A DNA stretch of 64,000 nucleotides, taken from assembly GCA_023375675.1 (NCBI GenBank), contig JALQBC010000035.1, positions 1-64,000 of the forward strand, in the 5' to 3' direction. The notes under the pieces are model-generated. The model ran no database searches, was not told the origin of the DNA, and saw nothing but the letters and a program-made list of their open reading frames with translations. Source of the DNA: Cytospora piceicola (lineage: Eukaryota > Ascomycota > Sordariomycetes > Diaporthales > Cytosporaceae). Positions 1 through 9,705 of this stretch are shown here, in pieces (position 1 is the first letter of the stretch; the number at the start of each line of letters is the position of its first letter). Both the position numbers and the translations under genes were made by a program.

Positions 1-159
1 GGATTGACGGCTCGAGACCGGTACCACGTGAAAGAGCGCACCTGAATTAGTCAGATGCATGCTTGGGCTGGCGGGTGCAGCGTGCGTGGCGGCCGTTCTG
101 GGTGCGATGCAAAAGTACCGGAAGTCTCTTCGCCTATATATCTACTAAGTTCGTAGTTA

Positions 160-1118
160 CTAACATCTATTAGCAAGCAGCGCATTTTCACCTTATTATC
201 AGCTTCTTACAGGTCCTTAGCTACCTCCGTCTCGTATAGCTATTACCTAACACGAACATCGTTAGGTTTATATCGATCCGTGTCTTCTTCATTATTAAAC
301 TCGTACAGAATCCAACCTTACTTCATTAGATCCTCAGCTTCTTGTAGATCAATGACTACTTGAGCTCTAAACTTCCACGTCCTCTCCCGATGCGGAGTAG
401 GTAATTCATGATCGCGGTGTGTCTCCCTCAAAATCCAACCTTGTTTCATAAGATCCCTAGCTTGTTGTGAGTCCATGATCACTTCCGCTCCACGAAGCCA
501 TATCCCCTCCCGACCGATATCAACGCGCTTACCCTCAGTGTGTACCTCTTCGTCGATGACCTTCCTTGAAATACAGCCTTCATTTACGAGATTTTCAGCT
601 TCTTGCGGTCCTTCAATCATCTTAGCTCCACACAGCCGTTTCCTTCTCACCTCCGTATTACTAAACGGTGCAGATAGTGGATGTGCCGTATGGCCCGAGG
701 GTGGAGGTACTGTATGCCCAGGTGCCGCACTCAAGACAGGAGGCAGCATCGCGTGGGCAACTGATTGTTCGGGTGGATGTCCCATCCCTTGTGTGTCAGC
801 GCTCGAAGGGACAGGAGGGACAGCCCAACTTGAAGAATTCTTGTGCTCTACCGGCCTCGGTGAATATGGTAGCCACGGAGCCACCAGGTTCTCGATGCAG
901 CACATGTCATAGTGGTGTTGTAGTACGTTGGCATCGAGCTCAGACGGCAGGAAGGCCAGATTTCCGTGTTGCTCGGTGAGGATATCATAAGCGACGAAGA
1001 CGCGAATCTGTTTAGTCTGGGGATGAATCGAAACCAACCGGGCATCGAAGCATTTGTATAGGGTGACTGAGCAAGGGTAGCCCAGTCCAAGACCTGTGAT
1101 ATCGTTAGACAGGATCAT
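160..1118 (-). pseudogene. Repeat-containing hypothetical protein, truncated by CAA-to-TAA changes
   Basis: I do not recognise the family. The open frame runs from an ATG at 1118 to a TAA at 318-320 (266 codons). The N-terminal ~85 residues look globular, followed by a Pro/Ser-rich linker, then tandem units of about 41-46 residues sharing the pattern GAxxIxxxQxAxxLxxxGxI (unit starts near 626, 488 and 365). The stop at 318 falls exactly where the preceding unit has Gln (DLMKQGWIL versus DLMK, stop, GWIL). The frame then continues with a fourth degenerate unit near 230-190 in which the Gln of DLQEA is again a TAA. Both changes are CAA or CAG to TAA/TAG type, the CpA-to-TpA class that RIP produces. 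An upstream in-frame GTG at 1136 exists but the ATG is preferred. A donor-like GTAAGT lies just upstream, so a missing 5' exon is possible. Confidence 0.55.
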
Positions 1119-1159
1119 TGCCGACTGTTGGGTCACTTACGTCTATGTCCGCCGCCAAG

Positions 1160-1786
1160 CTATCTCCAATCGACATCGGTTTTCGACCCGGGCAATGACT
1201 TCATCGATTGAATAAACTGCCCACTGACGCTGGGGGATGCGGCCTCGATCCCTACACCAGGCAGACCGTCAAGCCAAAATTTGCCCTTGCCACTGATAGC
1301 ACAGCCGTTCGTGCCGCTCAAAACACTCGGCCGAATCTTGTTAATGATGGGACGGGCCACTTCGGTTTGTATAATGCTAAGCAGGACGTCTGCACTCTCT
1401 GCGCTCTCCAGGTTGCTCGGTGTGGACCCACCGCTAGAGTCGCGGGATTGGGAGAGCGAGACCGAGGTGGATGAATCACGACGGCGCTTTCTGCCTTTCG
1501 TGCCTCGAAGTGGTGCCGTGATGCAGATGCCACCATGAGTAAGTTGCTTACCAATAGCAAGGTACCGTTCGTCGTATCGCCATTTTGGTATCTGGACTCG
1601 GTGATAGCAAGGACCTTAGCTGGGCTGGCCGTACGTGTCACGACGCCGTGGACCACGCCGGGCGGATGGTAGCGCTTCTGGAACTACCCGGACGTCATCC
1701 CTCAGGCGCCGGGCATCACGGCGACGCTTGAGGAAGTAGTCTGTCGCCGAACAGCTGGAGTTTTGCTGGTGGTAACACACAAACAG
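1160..1786 (-). pseudogene. Degenerate coding segment with one in-frame stop, family unknown
   Basis: On the minus strand one frame runs from about 1786 down to a TAG at 1160-1162 and is interrupted only by a TAA near 1615. It reads as real protein on both sides of that stop: an Arg-rich stretch, a KWRYDERYLAIGKQ segment, a basic KGRKRRR cluster typical of a nuclear signal, a Ser-rich linker, then a hydrophobic segment ending near SMKSLPGSKTDVDW. No ATG lies in frame upstream, so a 5' exon is missing or the gene is decayed. It lies directly upstream of the truncated repeat gene on the same strand and could be its former 5' part, but I could not join them with a credible intron. Function unknown. 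Confidence 0.4.
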
Positions 1787-2145
1787 ATGTCACCGCTATA
1801 GCGTGCGCGGTGGACCGAGTGATATCTATTGAGATAACTCGTATTCAAGGGGCTGTCTAAATAACCCCGATGAATCATCTATCCGAATGCATGCGATCTA
1901 GAACTTTAGCTAGATGATCAGAGCTCATCAGAATTAAAACAAGTAAAGTTCTAGATAACAGGTTTGGTATACGCTCGCCCGCTTTGTAAAACGAAACAAT
2001 AATTTGCCTAACGGAAGGCGTTCGATCGTTCGCTAGATAAATATATCAATCAGCACGCAATCGTATGCAATAGATTTGCTCCTTGCATAAAATTCGATGT
2101 ACCAATCCAGTTCTACTTCAAGCAAGGTAACCCTCATAATATTGT

Positions 2146-3414
2146 CTAGCTGTAGCCGTCTCGGCCCCGGAAGAATGGAAGGAAGTGCCATAACAGAATC
2201 GAACTCAGAGTGACGGGTATTGCGAACGCCCAGTATATCCAAACCTTTTCGGACATGACCCAGCCGGAATCGACACTGAAGTCAAAGAACGACATGCTGA
2301 AGATCGCAGAAACGAAAGTTGGGGGCAGGAAGATCAGGGTGACAACAGCAACTGTCTTCATAGCAGCACTGTCCGACTTCATAGCACGTCCCATTTCCAC
2401 GGATATACCAGCGTCATGCTGGGCAACAATATTGAAGGCAAGCTGGATCTCGTTCTGCAGCCTCTTCTCGTTTGAGGCCGATCTTTGTCGCAGGCTGACT
2501 GTCATGTTTTCGAGGAAGAGCAGGCGACGGTGTATGTCTTGCGAGACATCCTTGTGGACCGCCAGATCACTTGCGGTGAAAAGGTCATGCTCCTGTAAGA
2601 TCCCAGTGATCGTGCGCGTGGCGACATCAAGCGTCTCAGATACGTGAATGGTATGCCTGGCAATATCATGCAGGCGTCTGTAGGCTGGTCGTGGTCTGCC
2701 TATAGGCATTGGCTCCTTCTCCTTTGCCCTAACTTCGTCACGGACAGCCCAGACGGCATGGTCTTCAAGGCGGATGAACTCGGTTAATACTTGCGTATAA
2801 ACCCAGAATGGGTCGTAGAGGCAAACAGGATCCGGCTTGAGGAACATGTTCGTGAGACGCTCCGTGACCAATGGGCCTTCGTCGAAGACAGCAATCACGG
2901 TCTGTTTCGTTTGGGGAGACCACCGGACGAATAGGTTTATCTTGTTCCATCTATACCTCAACTCGTTATATATATGCTTCGTCTCGAAATATGCCCAAGT
3001 ATCTGATCACCGTTAGAGCTAGCCAGATATCATTTAGGAACTTCATACTGTATCCTGTCACAACTCCTCCATTTCTACTTATATCGCATCCGAAATAGCC
3101 GTTCGATCTTCGGCAGTGGTCGGACCACCAGAGCTGGGATATTCCAAGCGCTTCGGTGAAGACTTGTCGGCATCGTGGGCACCTGCGGATCTCGTTGGCT
3201 CTGGCCAAGCTTGTAGGAATTAGCACGGTGGACGGGCGCTCGAAGTGCTCACTCACATAATACAAATTTGGGATTCTGTCTGTATCAGTGGGTGCCAGTT
3301 ACTCAAGTCGTTCGTACAGAGATTTCTGGTACAGATTCGCCGTGTCCTCCAGCTCCCATCATCCTGAATCCATTGCAGTATGTCTAAGGCTGAGCATCCT
3401 TGGCAATCCGACAT
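2146..3414 (-). CDS. CorA-like Mg2+ transporter family membrane protein
   Basis: Coding parts: 3414-3257, 3209-3049 and 3002-2146 (391 residues). Introns 3210-3256 (donor GTGAGT, branch CTAAT, acceptor AAG) and 3003-3048 (donor GTATGA, branch CTAAC, acceptor CAG) both keep phase. The C-terminal half is the diagnostic part: a long helical segment (HVSETLDVATRTITGILQEH onwards) followed by two membrane spans, VVTLIFLPPTFVSAIFSMSF and WIYWAFAIPVTLSSILLW, as in fungal CorA/ZntB-like proteins. The canonical GMN loop motif is not visible, as in many fungal members, so transport is not proven. The 5' end is uncertain: a different frame near 3303-3350 (ELEDTANLYQKSLYERL) looks more protein-like and would need a longer intron (3210-3302) and one extra G near 3355. 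Confidence 0.7.
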
Positions 3415-3831
3415 CAAGCCGTAGAGCGATGGCACAAGAACAAAAACACCACGTAAAACCAATATTGTCGATTTCGATACGATGGATCGGAGGATGCAAG
3501 AAGACACCACTCCTAAGTATGTAAATGGGACTAAGAAAAATGAGCCTTTGCATGTCGAAATGCTGGAACACTTCGCTCGAGTTCGTCCATGGGTATGGCG
3601 AGATGTATCATGCAGAGGCACAACTCGTGCTGCTGACTGTATCATGCAAGTTGACGAAACACAAAAGCGATCTATATGCCAGCTGGCCGGGCGCTGTCGA
3701 TGGTACTCGTGATTCGAGGTCATTATTGGTGAGGAGGGAGCCCACCCGCAGAAAGGCAGACAATGCAGCACAAGGTTGTCTTGAATGGTCTCCTCTACAG
3801 AGACGTAGCATCCATCTCATGTACTGCCACG

Positions 3832-4030
3832 TGGCTGCCATTCTGCCTTGTCAACGGACCAGCTGATCCGGAGACTGAACTGCAGTATCGAAGGTATAGT
3901 ATTAGTGTCGGTGGCTGAGCTGCATAATGGATGGCTGCCATTCTGCCTTGTCAAGGGACAGCTGATCCGGAGACTAAACTGCAGTATCGAAGGTATAGTA
4001 TCAGTGTCGGTGGCTGTGCTGCATAATGCA
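3832..4030. repeat. Two-copy 100 bp tandem duplication upstream of the NLR gene
   Basis: The sequence beginning TGGCTGCCATTCTGCCTTGT at 3832 starts again at 3932. The copies differ at only about six positions, one of them a single-base deletion. The array ends about 240 bp before the NLR start codon, so it lies in the probable promoter or 5' leader. I see no open frame that uses it. Confidence 0.9.
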
Positions 4031-4268
4031 TGATGCATAATGCGGCCCTTTTTTTGGTTTAGCGTTCTCAAATGAGCCTGTGTGACTTGCCATCATGGTC
4101 CTGATCATGCTGATCTTCGTCCTTTCGTTACCTTCCATCCAAATGAAACCATCTTCAAAGTGTCTCGACATTTTGACCTCAAATTGACAAATATCCACAC
4201 AGGCAAACCTGAGAGTACAAACCCGGTCGAAGTGATAAGGCTCTCAGCCAGCTCCCAAAGCTACGACG

Positions 4269-7200
4269 ATGAACGACGCCAATAAAAATAAGAGGACCTT
4301 GGACGACGGCAACCATGAAGAAGAGGTGTCCCCCGACGTGTGGAAACGACGAAGACTGCTGGGCGAAAGCCACGACAACCACGATGACCACGCTCGCCAC
4401 CACACACGCTCGCGTCACCGGGACGCAGACCGACTTTCACACGATGACTATACCGTTGGTTGGGTCTGCGCACTTCACATCGAGATGGCGGCGGCAAGAG
4501 CCATGTTGGACAGCGTCCATGACGGTCTCGATCCCAGCCCCACCGACAGCAATACATACACGTTAGGGAACATCGGCGCGCACAACATTGTCATTGCGTG
4601 TCTTCCGTCTGGCCAGTACGGCACAAACAATGCGGCCACCGTTGCCAACAACCTGAGTCGGACATTCCCTTTCGTACGCACAAGACTCATGGTCGGAATT
4701 GGTGGCGGGGTTCCTGGAAAGGCCGACGTGCGGCTCGGGGACGTGGTGGTCAGCAGTCGAGTGGTGCAGTACGACCTTGGCAAGACTGTCCGGGATGGCC
4801 GATTCCAGCGAACAGCCACTCCATACAGCCCGCCGCTAGCACTTCTGACGGCCGTGTCTGCACTACGAGCAGTTCATGAATCCCGACCCAGCAAAATACC
4901 CATGATCCTTTCCGACATGCTTCAGCAGAATCCATCCATGACCGAGTATACACGTCATAGTCGGCTTCACGACGATCTGTTCGACAGTACATATGAGCAT
5001 AATGAATCGCTGGGTAGCTGCATCAACTGCGACAGGTTTAAGGTGCTGCAGCGACCTCGTCGAGACAACACTGACCCCAAAATCCACTATGGAGTTGTTG
5101 CCTCTGGTAACCAAGTCATCAAACACGGGGAAACAAGAGATCGTTTGGCACAAGAACTCGATGTCATTTGTTTCGAGATGGAGGCGGCAGGACTGATGGA
5201 CGGATTTCCGTGCCTCGTCATCCGTGGGATCTGCGATTACGCAGACTCGCATAAAAAGAAGGAATGGCAACAATACGCAGCTGCAACCGCAGCAGCTTTC
5301 GCGAAGGAACTCTTATCCTTCATACCTGCAACTAGGAAGGCAAACTCACCAACATTATCAGATACCGGTAAGTTTCGCACTCCACGCATGAGGTCGCACT
5401 TTTCTCACTTGTCAACAGCACAAGCAACATTGCAAGGTACCCGGAGAGCCATATTGGATTCCTTGAGATTTGAGCAGATCGATTCCCGACATGCAACCAT
5501 CAAGGCCGCTCATTACAAAACTTGCGAGTGGCTGCTCGAACATCCCGATTTCATCGATTGGCTGGATTGCGCCAAGTTCAACCACCATCACGGCTTTCTT
5601 TGGCTCAGTGGGAAGCCTGGTGCTGGGAAGTCAACCCTCATGAAGTTCGCCTACAATCGTGCAACGAGGGACAATACCGACAGCTCAGCCACTGCTTCAT
5701 TCTTCTTCAACGCGAGAGGAGACGACCTTGAAAAGTCGACAGTAGGGATGCATCGATCTCTACTAATTCAGCTGTTGGAAAAACTACCGGACCTTCAGGA
5801 TGTGCTGGATGATCCACATCTTGTTGCGCGGCACCATAGCGGCCGCCTGACGTGGGATATCGAGGCACTCCGCAGGATCTTTTGCAACGCAGTAGCGAAA
5901 CTCGGTTCGCGACGTATGACCTGTTTCATTGACGCCCTCGATGAGTGTGAGGAGGAACAAGTTCGGGATATGGTGGAGTTTTTCGAGTATTTGGGAGAAG
6001 ACGCCCTTCAAAATGGAATCAAGCTCTACGTCTGCTTCTCCAGTCGCCATTATCCTTGTATTCGCATACAGTTTGGTCGGCAATTAGTGCTGGAAGACCA
6101 GACTGGCCACGAAAAAGATCTGGAGAAATACGTGCGAAGCCGTCTGGGACCTAAGAAAGGCAAAAGTATCGAGGAAGTAAGATCACAGATACTCGAAAAG
6201 GCAGCTGGTGTCTTCATGTGGACCGTTCTTGTCGTCGATATTCTCAACAAGGAGTACGAACGAGGTCGGATCTTCGCAGTGAAAAAGAGGCTTCAAGAGA
6301 TACCCGCCGAACTAAGTCAGCTATTCAAAGACATTCTGAGGAGGGACAACGAGAATATGGACGACTTGCTGCTCTGCATCCAATGGATACTTTTCGCGAA
6401 ACGGCCTCTAAAGCGTGAGGAATTTTACTTTGCGATGGTGTCTAGGTTGTCAGCAGAGCCGGAAGACTTGGCTGAATGGGATCCGGAAGGCATCACCACA
6501 GAGGACATGCAGCGATTTGTCCTGAGTTCCTCGAAAGGACTTGCAGAGACTACGAGATCCAGAAACCCAACGGTTCAGTTCATACACGAATCGGTGAGAG
6601 ATTTTCTCATCAAGGATAATGGTCTCCATGATCTTTGGAGTGAAATGGGGGACTTCAGGAGCCGCAGTCATGATCGACTAAAGCAATGCTGTCTTGCTTA
6701 CATGCAAATCGATATATCCCAGCATTTGACCCAAGGCGAGTCACTTCCGAAGGCGTCGTCGGATGCAGGAAAAGGGTTACGACAGCTGGTGTCTAAGAAG
6801 TTCCCGTTTCTTGAATACGCCACCCGTCATATCCTCTACCATGCAGATGCAGCTGCGGCTACAATGAAGCAAAAAGATTTTCTGAAAAGTTTCCCCCTTG
6901 ATGTCTGGATCAATCTCAACAATCTATTTGAACAGTTCCAAGTTCGGCGATATACACCCACTGCGAGTCTTCTATACCTATCAGCAGAGAGCAACTGGGC
7001 AAGACTCATAAGAACACTACTCCAATATAACCCCGCGATCGACATTCTAGGAGAGCGACATCGATATCCATTCTTTGTTGCCTTAGCTAACGACCACCGA
7101 GACGCGGTCGAAGAAATTCTACAGCAGAAGATAGACCTTCTGCAATGGGACCATATCCACGCACAGTATGAGTCTACGTGTAATCCTACGACTCATAAGA

Positions 7201-7919
7201 GCCACACACCGCTCTTGTGGGCTGCTAAAGAGGGCCAGGAGTACATCGTGAAGCTGCTTATCGAAACGGGCAAGGTCGACGTCGATGCTAGGGATATGTA
7301 TAGCCGGACGCCGCTCTCACACGCTGCTGAGGCAGGCTATGAGGGTGTTGTAAGGCTGCTTCTCGATACGGGTAAGGTCGACGTCGATGATAGGGATAAC
7401 ATCAAGCGGACGCCACTCTCATACTCTGCTGAGGCAGGCTGTGAGGGCGTAATCAAGCTGCTTCTCGAGACGGGCAAGGTTGAGGTGGATTTTAGGGATA
7501 TATTTAGCCGGACGCCGCTCTTATATGCTGCTAAGGCAGGCTGTGAGGGTGTTATAAAGCTGCTTCTCGAGACGGGCAAGGTTGAGGTGGATAGTAGGGA
7601 TAGATATGGCCGGACGCCGCTCTTATACGCTGCTGAGGCAGGCTGTGAGGGTGTTGTAAGGCTTCTTCTCGAGACGGGCAAGGTGGAGGTAAATAGTAGG
7701 GATAAGTTTGGCCGGACACCACTTAGTTGGGCCGCTTCGAAGGGGCACGAAGGGGTCTTTAAGCTGCTCCACGATACAGGCAAGGTTGAGGGGGATAGTA
7801 GGGATGAATTTGGCCGGACACCACTTAATTGGGCCGCTTCAGAAAGGCATGAGGGGGTCGTCAAGCTGCTCCTCGATACAGTCAAGGTTGAGGTGAACAT
7901 CAGGGATAACTTGGTGTGA
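4269..7919 (+). CDS. NLR-type protein: phosphorylase-like domain, NACHT, ankyrin repeats
   Basis: 1216 codons from an ATG at 4269. Residues 1-55 are charged and His-rich with a KRRR motif. Residues ~59-345 match the nucleoside phosphorylase (PNP_UDP) domain used as N-terminal effector in many fungal NLRs (VGIGGGVPG, LGDVVVS, FEMEAAGLMDGFPCLVIRGI). The NACHT ATPase follows with Walker A GKPGAGKST at ~448-456 and Walker B CFIDALDECEE at ~551-561. Residues ~978-1216 are seven 34-residue ankyrin repeats of the form RTPLxxAAxxGxEGVVxLLxxTGKV. Such proteins act in self/non-self recognition (heterokaryon incompatibility, programmed cell death); that role is inferred from the family. A canonical 51-nt intron (5368-5418, GTAAGT to ACAG) is in frame and stop-free, so 17 residues between the two domains may be spliced out. 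The C-terminus ends abruptly after the seventh repeat. Confidence 0.92.
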   Translation: MNDANKNKRTLDDGNHEEEVSPDVWKRRRLLGESHDNHDDHARHHTRSRHRDADRLSHDDYTVGWVCALHIEMAAARAMLDSVHDGLDPSPTDSNTYTLGNIGAHNIVIACLPSGQYGTNNAATVANNLSRTFPFVRTRLMVGIGGGVPGKADVRLGDVVVSSRVVQYDLGKTVRDGRFQRTATPYSPPLALLTAVSALRAVHESRPSKIPMILSDMLQQNPSMTEYTRHSRLHDDLFDSTYEHNESLGSCINCDRFKVLQRPRRDNTDPKIHYGVVASGNQVIKHGETRDRLAQELDVICFEMEAAGLMDGFPCLVIRGICDYADSHKKKEWQQYAAATAAAFAKELLSFIPATRKANSPTLSDTGKFRTPRMRSHFSHLSTAQATLQGTRRAILDSLRFEQIDSRHATIKAAHYKTCEWLLEHPDFIDWLDCAKFNHHHGFLWLSGKPGAGKSTLMKFAYNRATRDNTDSSATASFFFNARGDDLEKSTVGMHRSLLIQLLEKLPDLQDVLDDPHLVARHHSGRLTWDIEALRRIFCNAVAKLGSRRMTCFIDALDECEEEQVRDMVEFFEYLGEDALQNGIKLYVCFSSRHYPCIRIQFGRQLVLEDQTGHEKDLEKYVRSRLGPKKGKSIEEVRSQILEKAAGVFMWTVLVVDILNKEYERGRIFAVKKRLQEIPAELSQLFKDILRRDNENMDDLLLCIQWILFAKRPLKREEFYFAMVSRLSAEPEDLAEWDPEGITTEDMQRFVLSSSKGLAETTRSRNPTVQFIHESVRDFLIKDNGLHDLWSEMGDFRSRSHDRLKQCCLAYMQIDISQHLTQGESLPKASSDAGKGLRQLVSKKFPFLEYATRHILYHADAAAATMKQKDFLKSFPLDVWINLNNLFEQFQVRRYTPTASLLYLSAESNWARLIRTLLQYNPAIDILGERHRYPFFVALANDHRDAVEEILQQKIDLLQWDHIHAQYESTCNPTTHKSHTPLLWAAKEGQEYIVKLLIETGKVDVDARDMYSRTPLSHAAEAGYEGVVRLLLDTGKVDVDDRDNIKRTPLSYSAEAGCEGVIKLLLETGKVEVDFRDIFSRTPLLYAAKAGCEGVIKLLLETGKVEVDSRDRYGRTPLLYAAEAGCEGVVRLLLETGKVEVNSRDKFGRTPLSWAASKGHEGVFKLLHDTGKVEGDSRDEFGRTPLNWAASERHEGVVKLLLDTVKVEVNIRDNLV

Positions 7920-8109
7920 TTTTGCGAAAGAGGGTGTAGCCGGCGGAGACCTTGTAGATATACTGGGGCGGATGCAGATATCACATACATGCATCTTATG
8001 ACCTGACTGCACGGGTTTGACTTCGGCCATGCTGTATCATCCATTATACTCTTACTCCGAACTAACGTATATACTCCATCAGGCTTACGTACTATACATA
8101 AGCCAGGTG

Positions 8110-8270
8110 ATTTCCCGCTGGTGCCTTTGAATACTAGGAAACGGCGGTAGGACCGCCTGCTGAGAAGGCCTGCCGTTAGGAAGGATTGGAAACTTAATAA
8201 CTAGATACGCCGCTTCAGGGCGTTACTCTATCGTATCTGGAGCAGCCTAAAGCGGCGAAATATTTACTTA
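8110..8270. repeat. Imperfect hairpins at the left edge of the AT-rich island
   Basis: Around 8140-8175 the motif ACGGCGGTAGGACCGCC begins a run of short inverted GC-rich blocks. CGCCGCTTCAGG near 8206 pairs with CCTAAAGCGGCG near 8245-8257 with one mismatch. The composition switches from normal to AT-rich immediately after. These may be the end of a transposon; no gene is visible between 7920 and 8280. Confidence 0.45.
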
Positions 8271-8282
8271 CTTTATAACTAA

Positions 8283-8290
8283 CTAATTTA

Positions 8291-8323
<33 letters not shown>

Positions 8324-8355
8324 CTACTTACCTACTTATATATTTACTTACTTAT
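8283..8355. repeat. TTAC/CTTA tetranucleotide microsatellite
   Basis: A nearly pure run of ACTT units with occasional ACCT and ATTT variants, at the junction between normal sequence and the AT-rich island. Confidence 0.9.
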
Positions 8356-8398
8356 TTTGTTAGTAGCTATTATAGTTGCAGGGCGAACGGAATCGGGA

Positions 8399-8439
8399 CT
8401 AGTAGTAGGGTTAGGGTTACATACTAACCCTGCTACTAG
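8399..8439. repeat. Hairpin with telomere-like TTAGGG core
   Basis: CTAGTAGTAGGGTTAG at 8399-8414 pairs with CTAACCCTGCTACTAG at 8424-8439 with one mismatch across a 9-nt loop. The left arm plus loop reads TAGGGTTAGGGTT, two fungal telomere units. Confidence 0.75.
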
Positions 8440-8548
8440 CCTTAACGATAAGCTTTTAAATCGCCTGTGTATTAATTTAAATAGCTAGGCTTAAGCTTAA
8501 GGCTTTTATTTCTTTTCTCTTTTCTTTTAATAAGCAGAACCTCTTCGA

Positions 8549-8671
8549 GAATTAACGATATTATATAATTAAAATCGAGCCTTTATACTATAATTAACCT
8601 AATTAATCAAGGGAATTAACGATATTATATAATTAAAATCGAGCCTTTATACTATAATTAACCTAATTAAT
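8549..8671. repeat. 64 bp tandem duplication in AT-rich sequence
   Basis: The block beginning GAATTAACGATATTATATAA at 8549 is repeated without visible change from 8613. Being identical in a RIP-affected area, it is probably younger than the mutations around it. Confidence 0.85.
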
Positions 8672-8797
8672 GTTATAGTAACTAAGTAACTAATATATTA
8701 TTTATTTTACTAATTAACTTACTAGCTAATAGATTAACTAACTTATTAATTAACTTACTTATTTATTTATTTATTTACTTATTTACTTACTTACTTA

Positions 8798-8908
8798 TTT
8801 ACTTACTTATTAATTTACTTACTTATTAATTTACTTACTTATTAATTTACTTACTTATTAATTTACTTACTTATTAATTTACTTACTTATTAATTTACTT
8901 ACTTGTTA
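8798..8908. repeat. 16 bp minisatellite
   Basis: About seven copies of ACTTACTTATTAATTT in direct tandem order, with the last copy carrying a base change. Flanked on both sides by looser TTAC/TTAT runs from about 8756 to 8960. Confidence 0.85.
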
Positions 8909-9034
8909 ATTTATGTATTAAGAAACTTAATTACTCTTAATTACTAACTTACTTATTTATTTAATGTTACAATGCACTAGAATAATTAAGGTAAAGCTGT
9001 AATTCTAATGTAGATGTGAGTATTTTAGCTAAAG

Positions 9035-9180
9035 AAACAGAAGGAAGGAGGCTAAGCGTAGCATCCTCCTTCGAAGGGTTTAAATCTAAAGGTAACGGTA
9101 AGGCTAGGTAGGTTGCCTAGTCTGTGCGCAGGCGCTAGATCAGGTGACCCTTAGCTTTACGCTATTCCGTTAAATTTAAT
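9035..9180 (+). repeat. Left copy of a 145 bp inverted repeat pair (RIP-affected)
   Basis: The block from AAACAGAAGGAAGGAGGCTA to about 9180 matches the reverse complement of 20173-20316 along its whole length. Nearly all differences are C to T or G to A in this left copy (for example AGGTAGGTTGCCTAG here against AGGTGGGTTGCCTGG). The two copies face each other across 11 kb and could be terminal inverted repeats of an outer DNA element or two separate insertions in opposite directions. Confidence 0.85.
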
Positions 9181-9466
9181 AGCTAACTTACTTATTAGCT
9201 AACTTATTTAACTACTTATATACCTACTTACTTACTTATTTAATTTAAATCTAAAGGCGTATATAAGCCTTTAATAGAGAGGAAAGGAGAGAAAAGCTAA
9301 GGTTTAAGTTAAGAACCTTAAATAATTAAAGAATTAAAACTATTACCTTTAATACTAAATCTATCTTAAAGGCTACTGTTTAATTAAATATATTATTTAA
9401 TAGCCCTTTTTAAAAAAGTCTGTACCTTAAATTAGTTTTATTATATTAAATTAAAACTTAAATATA

Positions 9467-9705
9467 TAATAGTAACGGTACGGTATAGTAGTATATAATA
9501 AAGATAAATTCTCTCTTTTCTCTCTTTATATAACCGAGTACTCTTATAAACTATATACAGACTTACGAACCTATTATAAACTTACCTTAAGTTTACTATA
9601 CAATTACTATACGTTTAACTATCCGAATTACCGGTAAATATATAGTAAATTTATAAGTACGTTTATAAATAGGTTCGCTATAAACTTACCGGTAGGTATA
9701 TAATA
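9467..9705 (-). repeat. LTR (3' LTR in element orientation)
   Basis: 239 bp, begins TAATAGTAACGGTACGG and ends GGTAGGTATATAATA. The usual TG...CA ends have become TA...TA by transition mutation. More heavily mutated than the right copy: where the right copy reads GTGAATTCGTAGG this one reads GTAAATTTATAAG. Confidence 0.9.

Noticed and set aside
7337..8044. 235-codon minus-strand frame opposite the ankyrin repeats
   Set aside because: It mirrors the repeat codons of the NLR gene; its own repeats are an artefact of the 102 bp units.
8405..8419. Telomere repeat tract
   Set aside because: Only two units, inside a hairpin, with ordinary genes on both sides; not a chromosome end.
8283..8960. CRISPR-like array
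   Set aside because: Direct tandem repeats without spacers; and the genome is eukaryotic.
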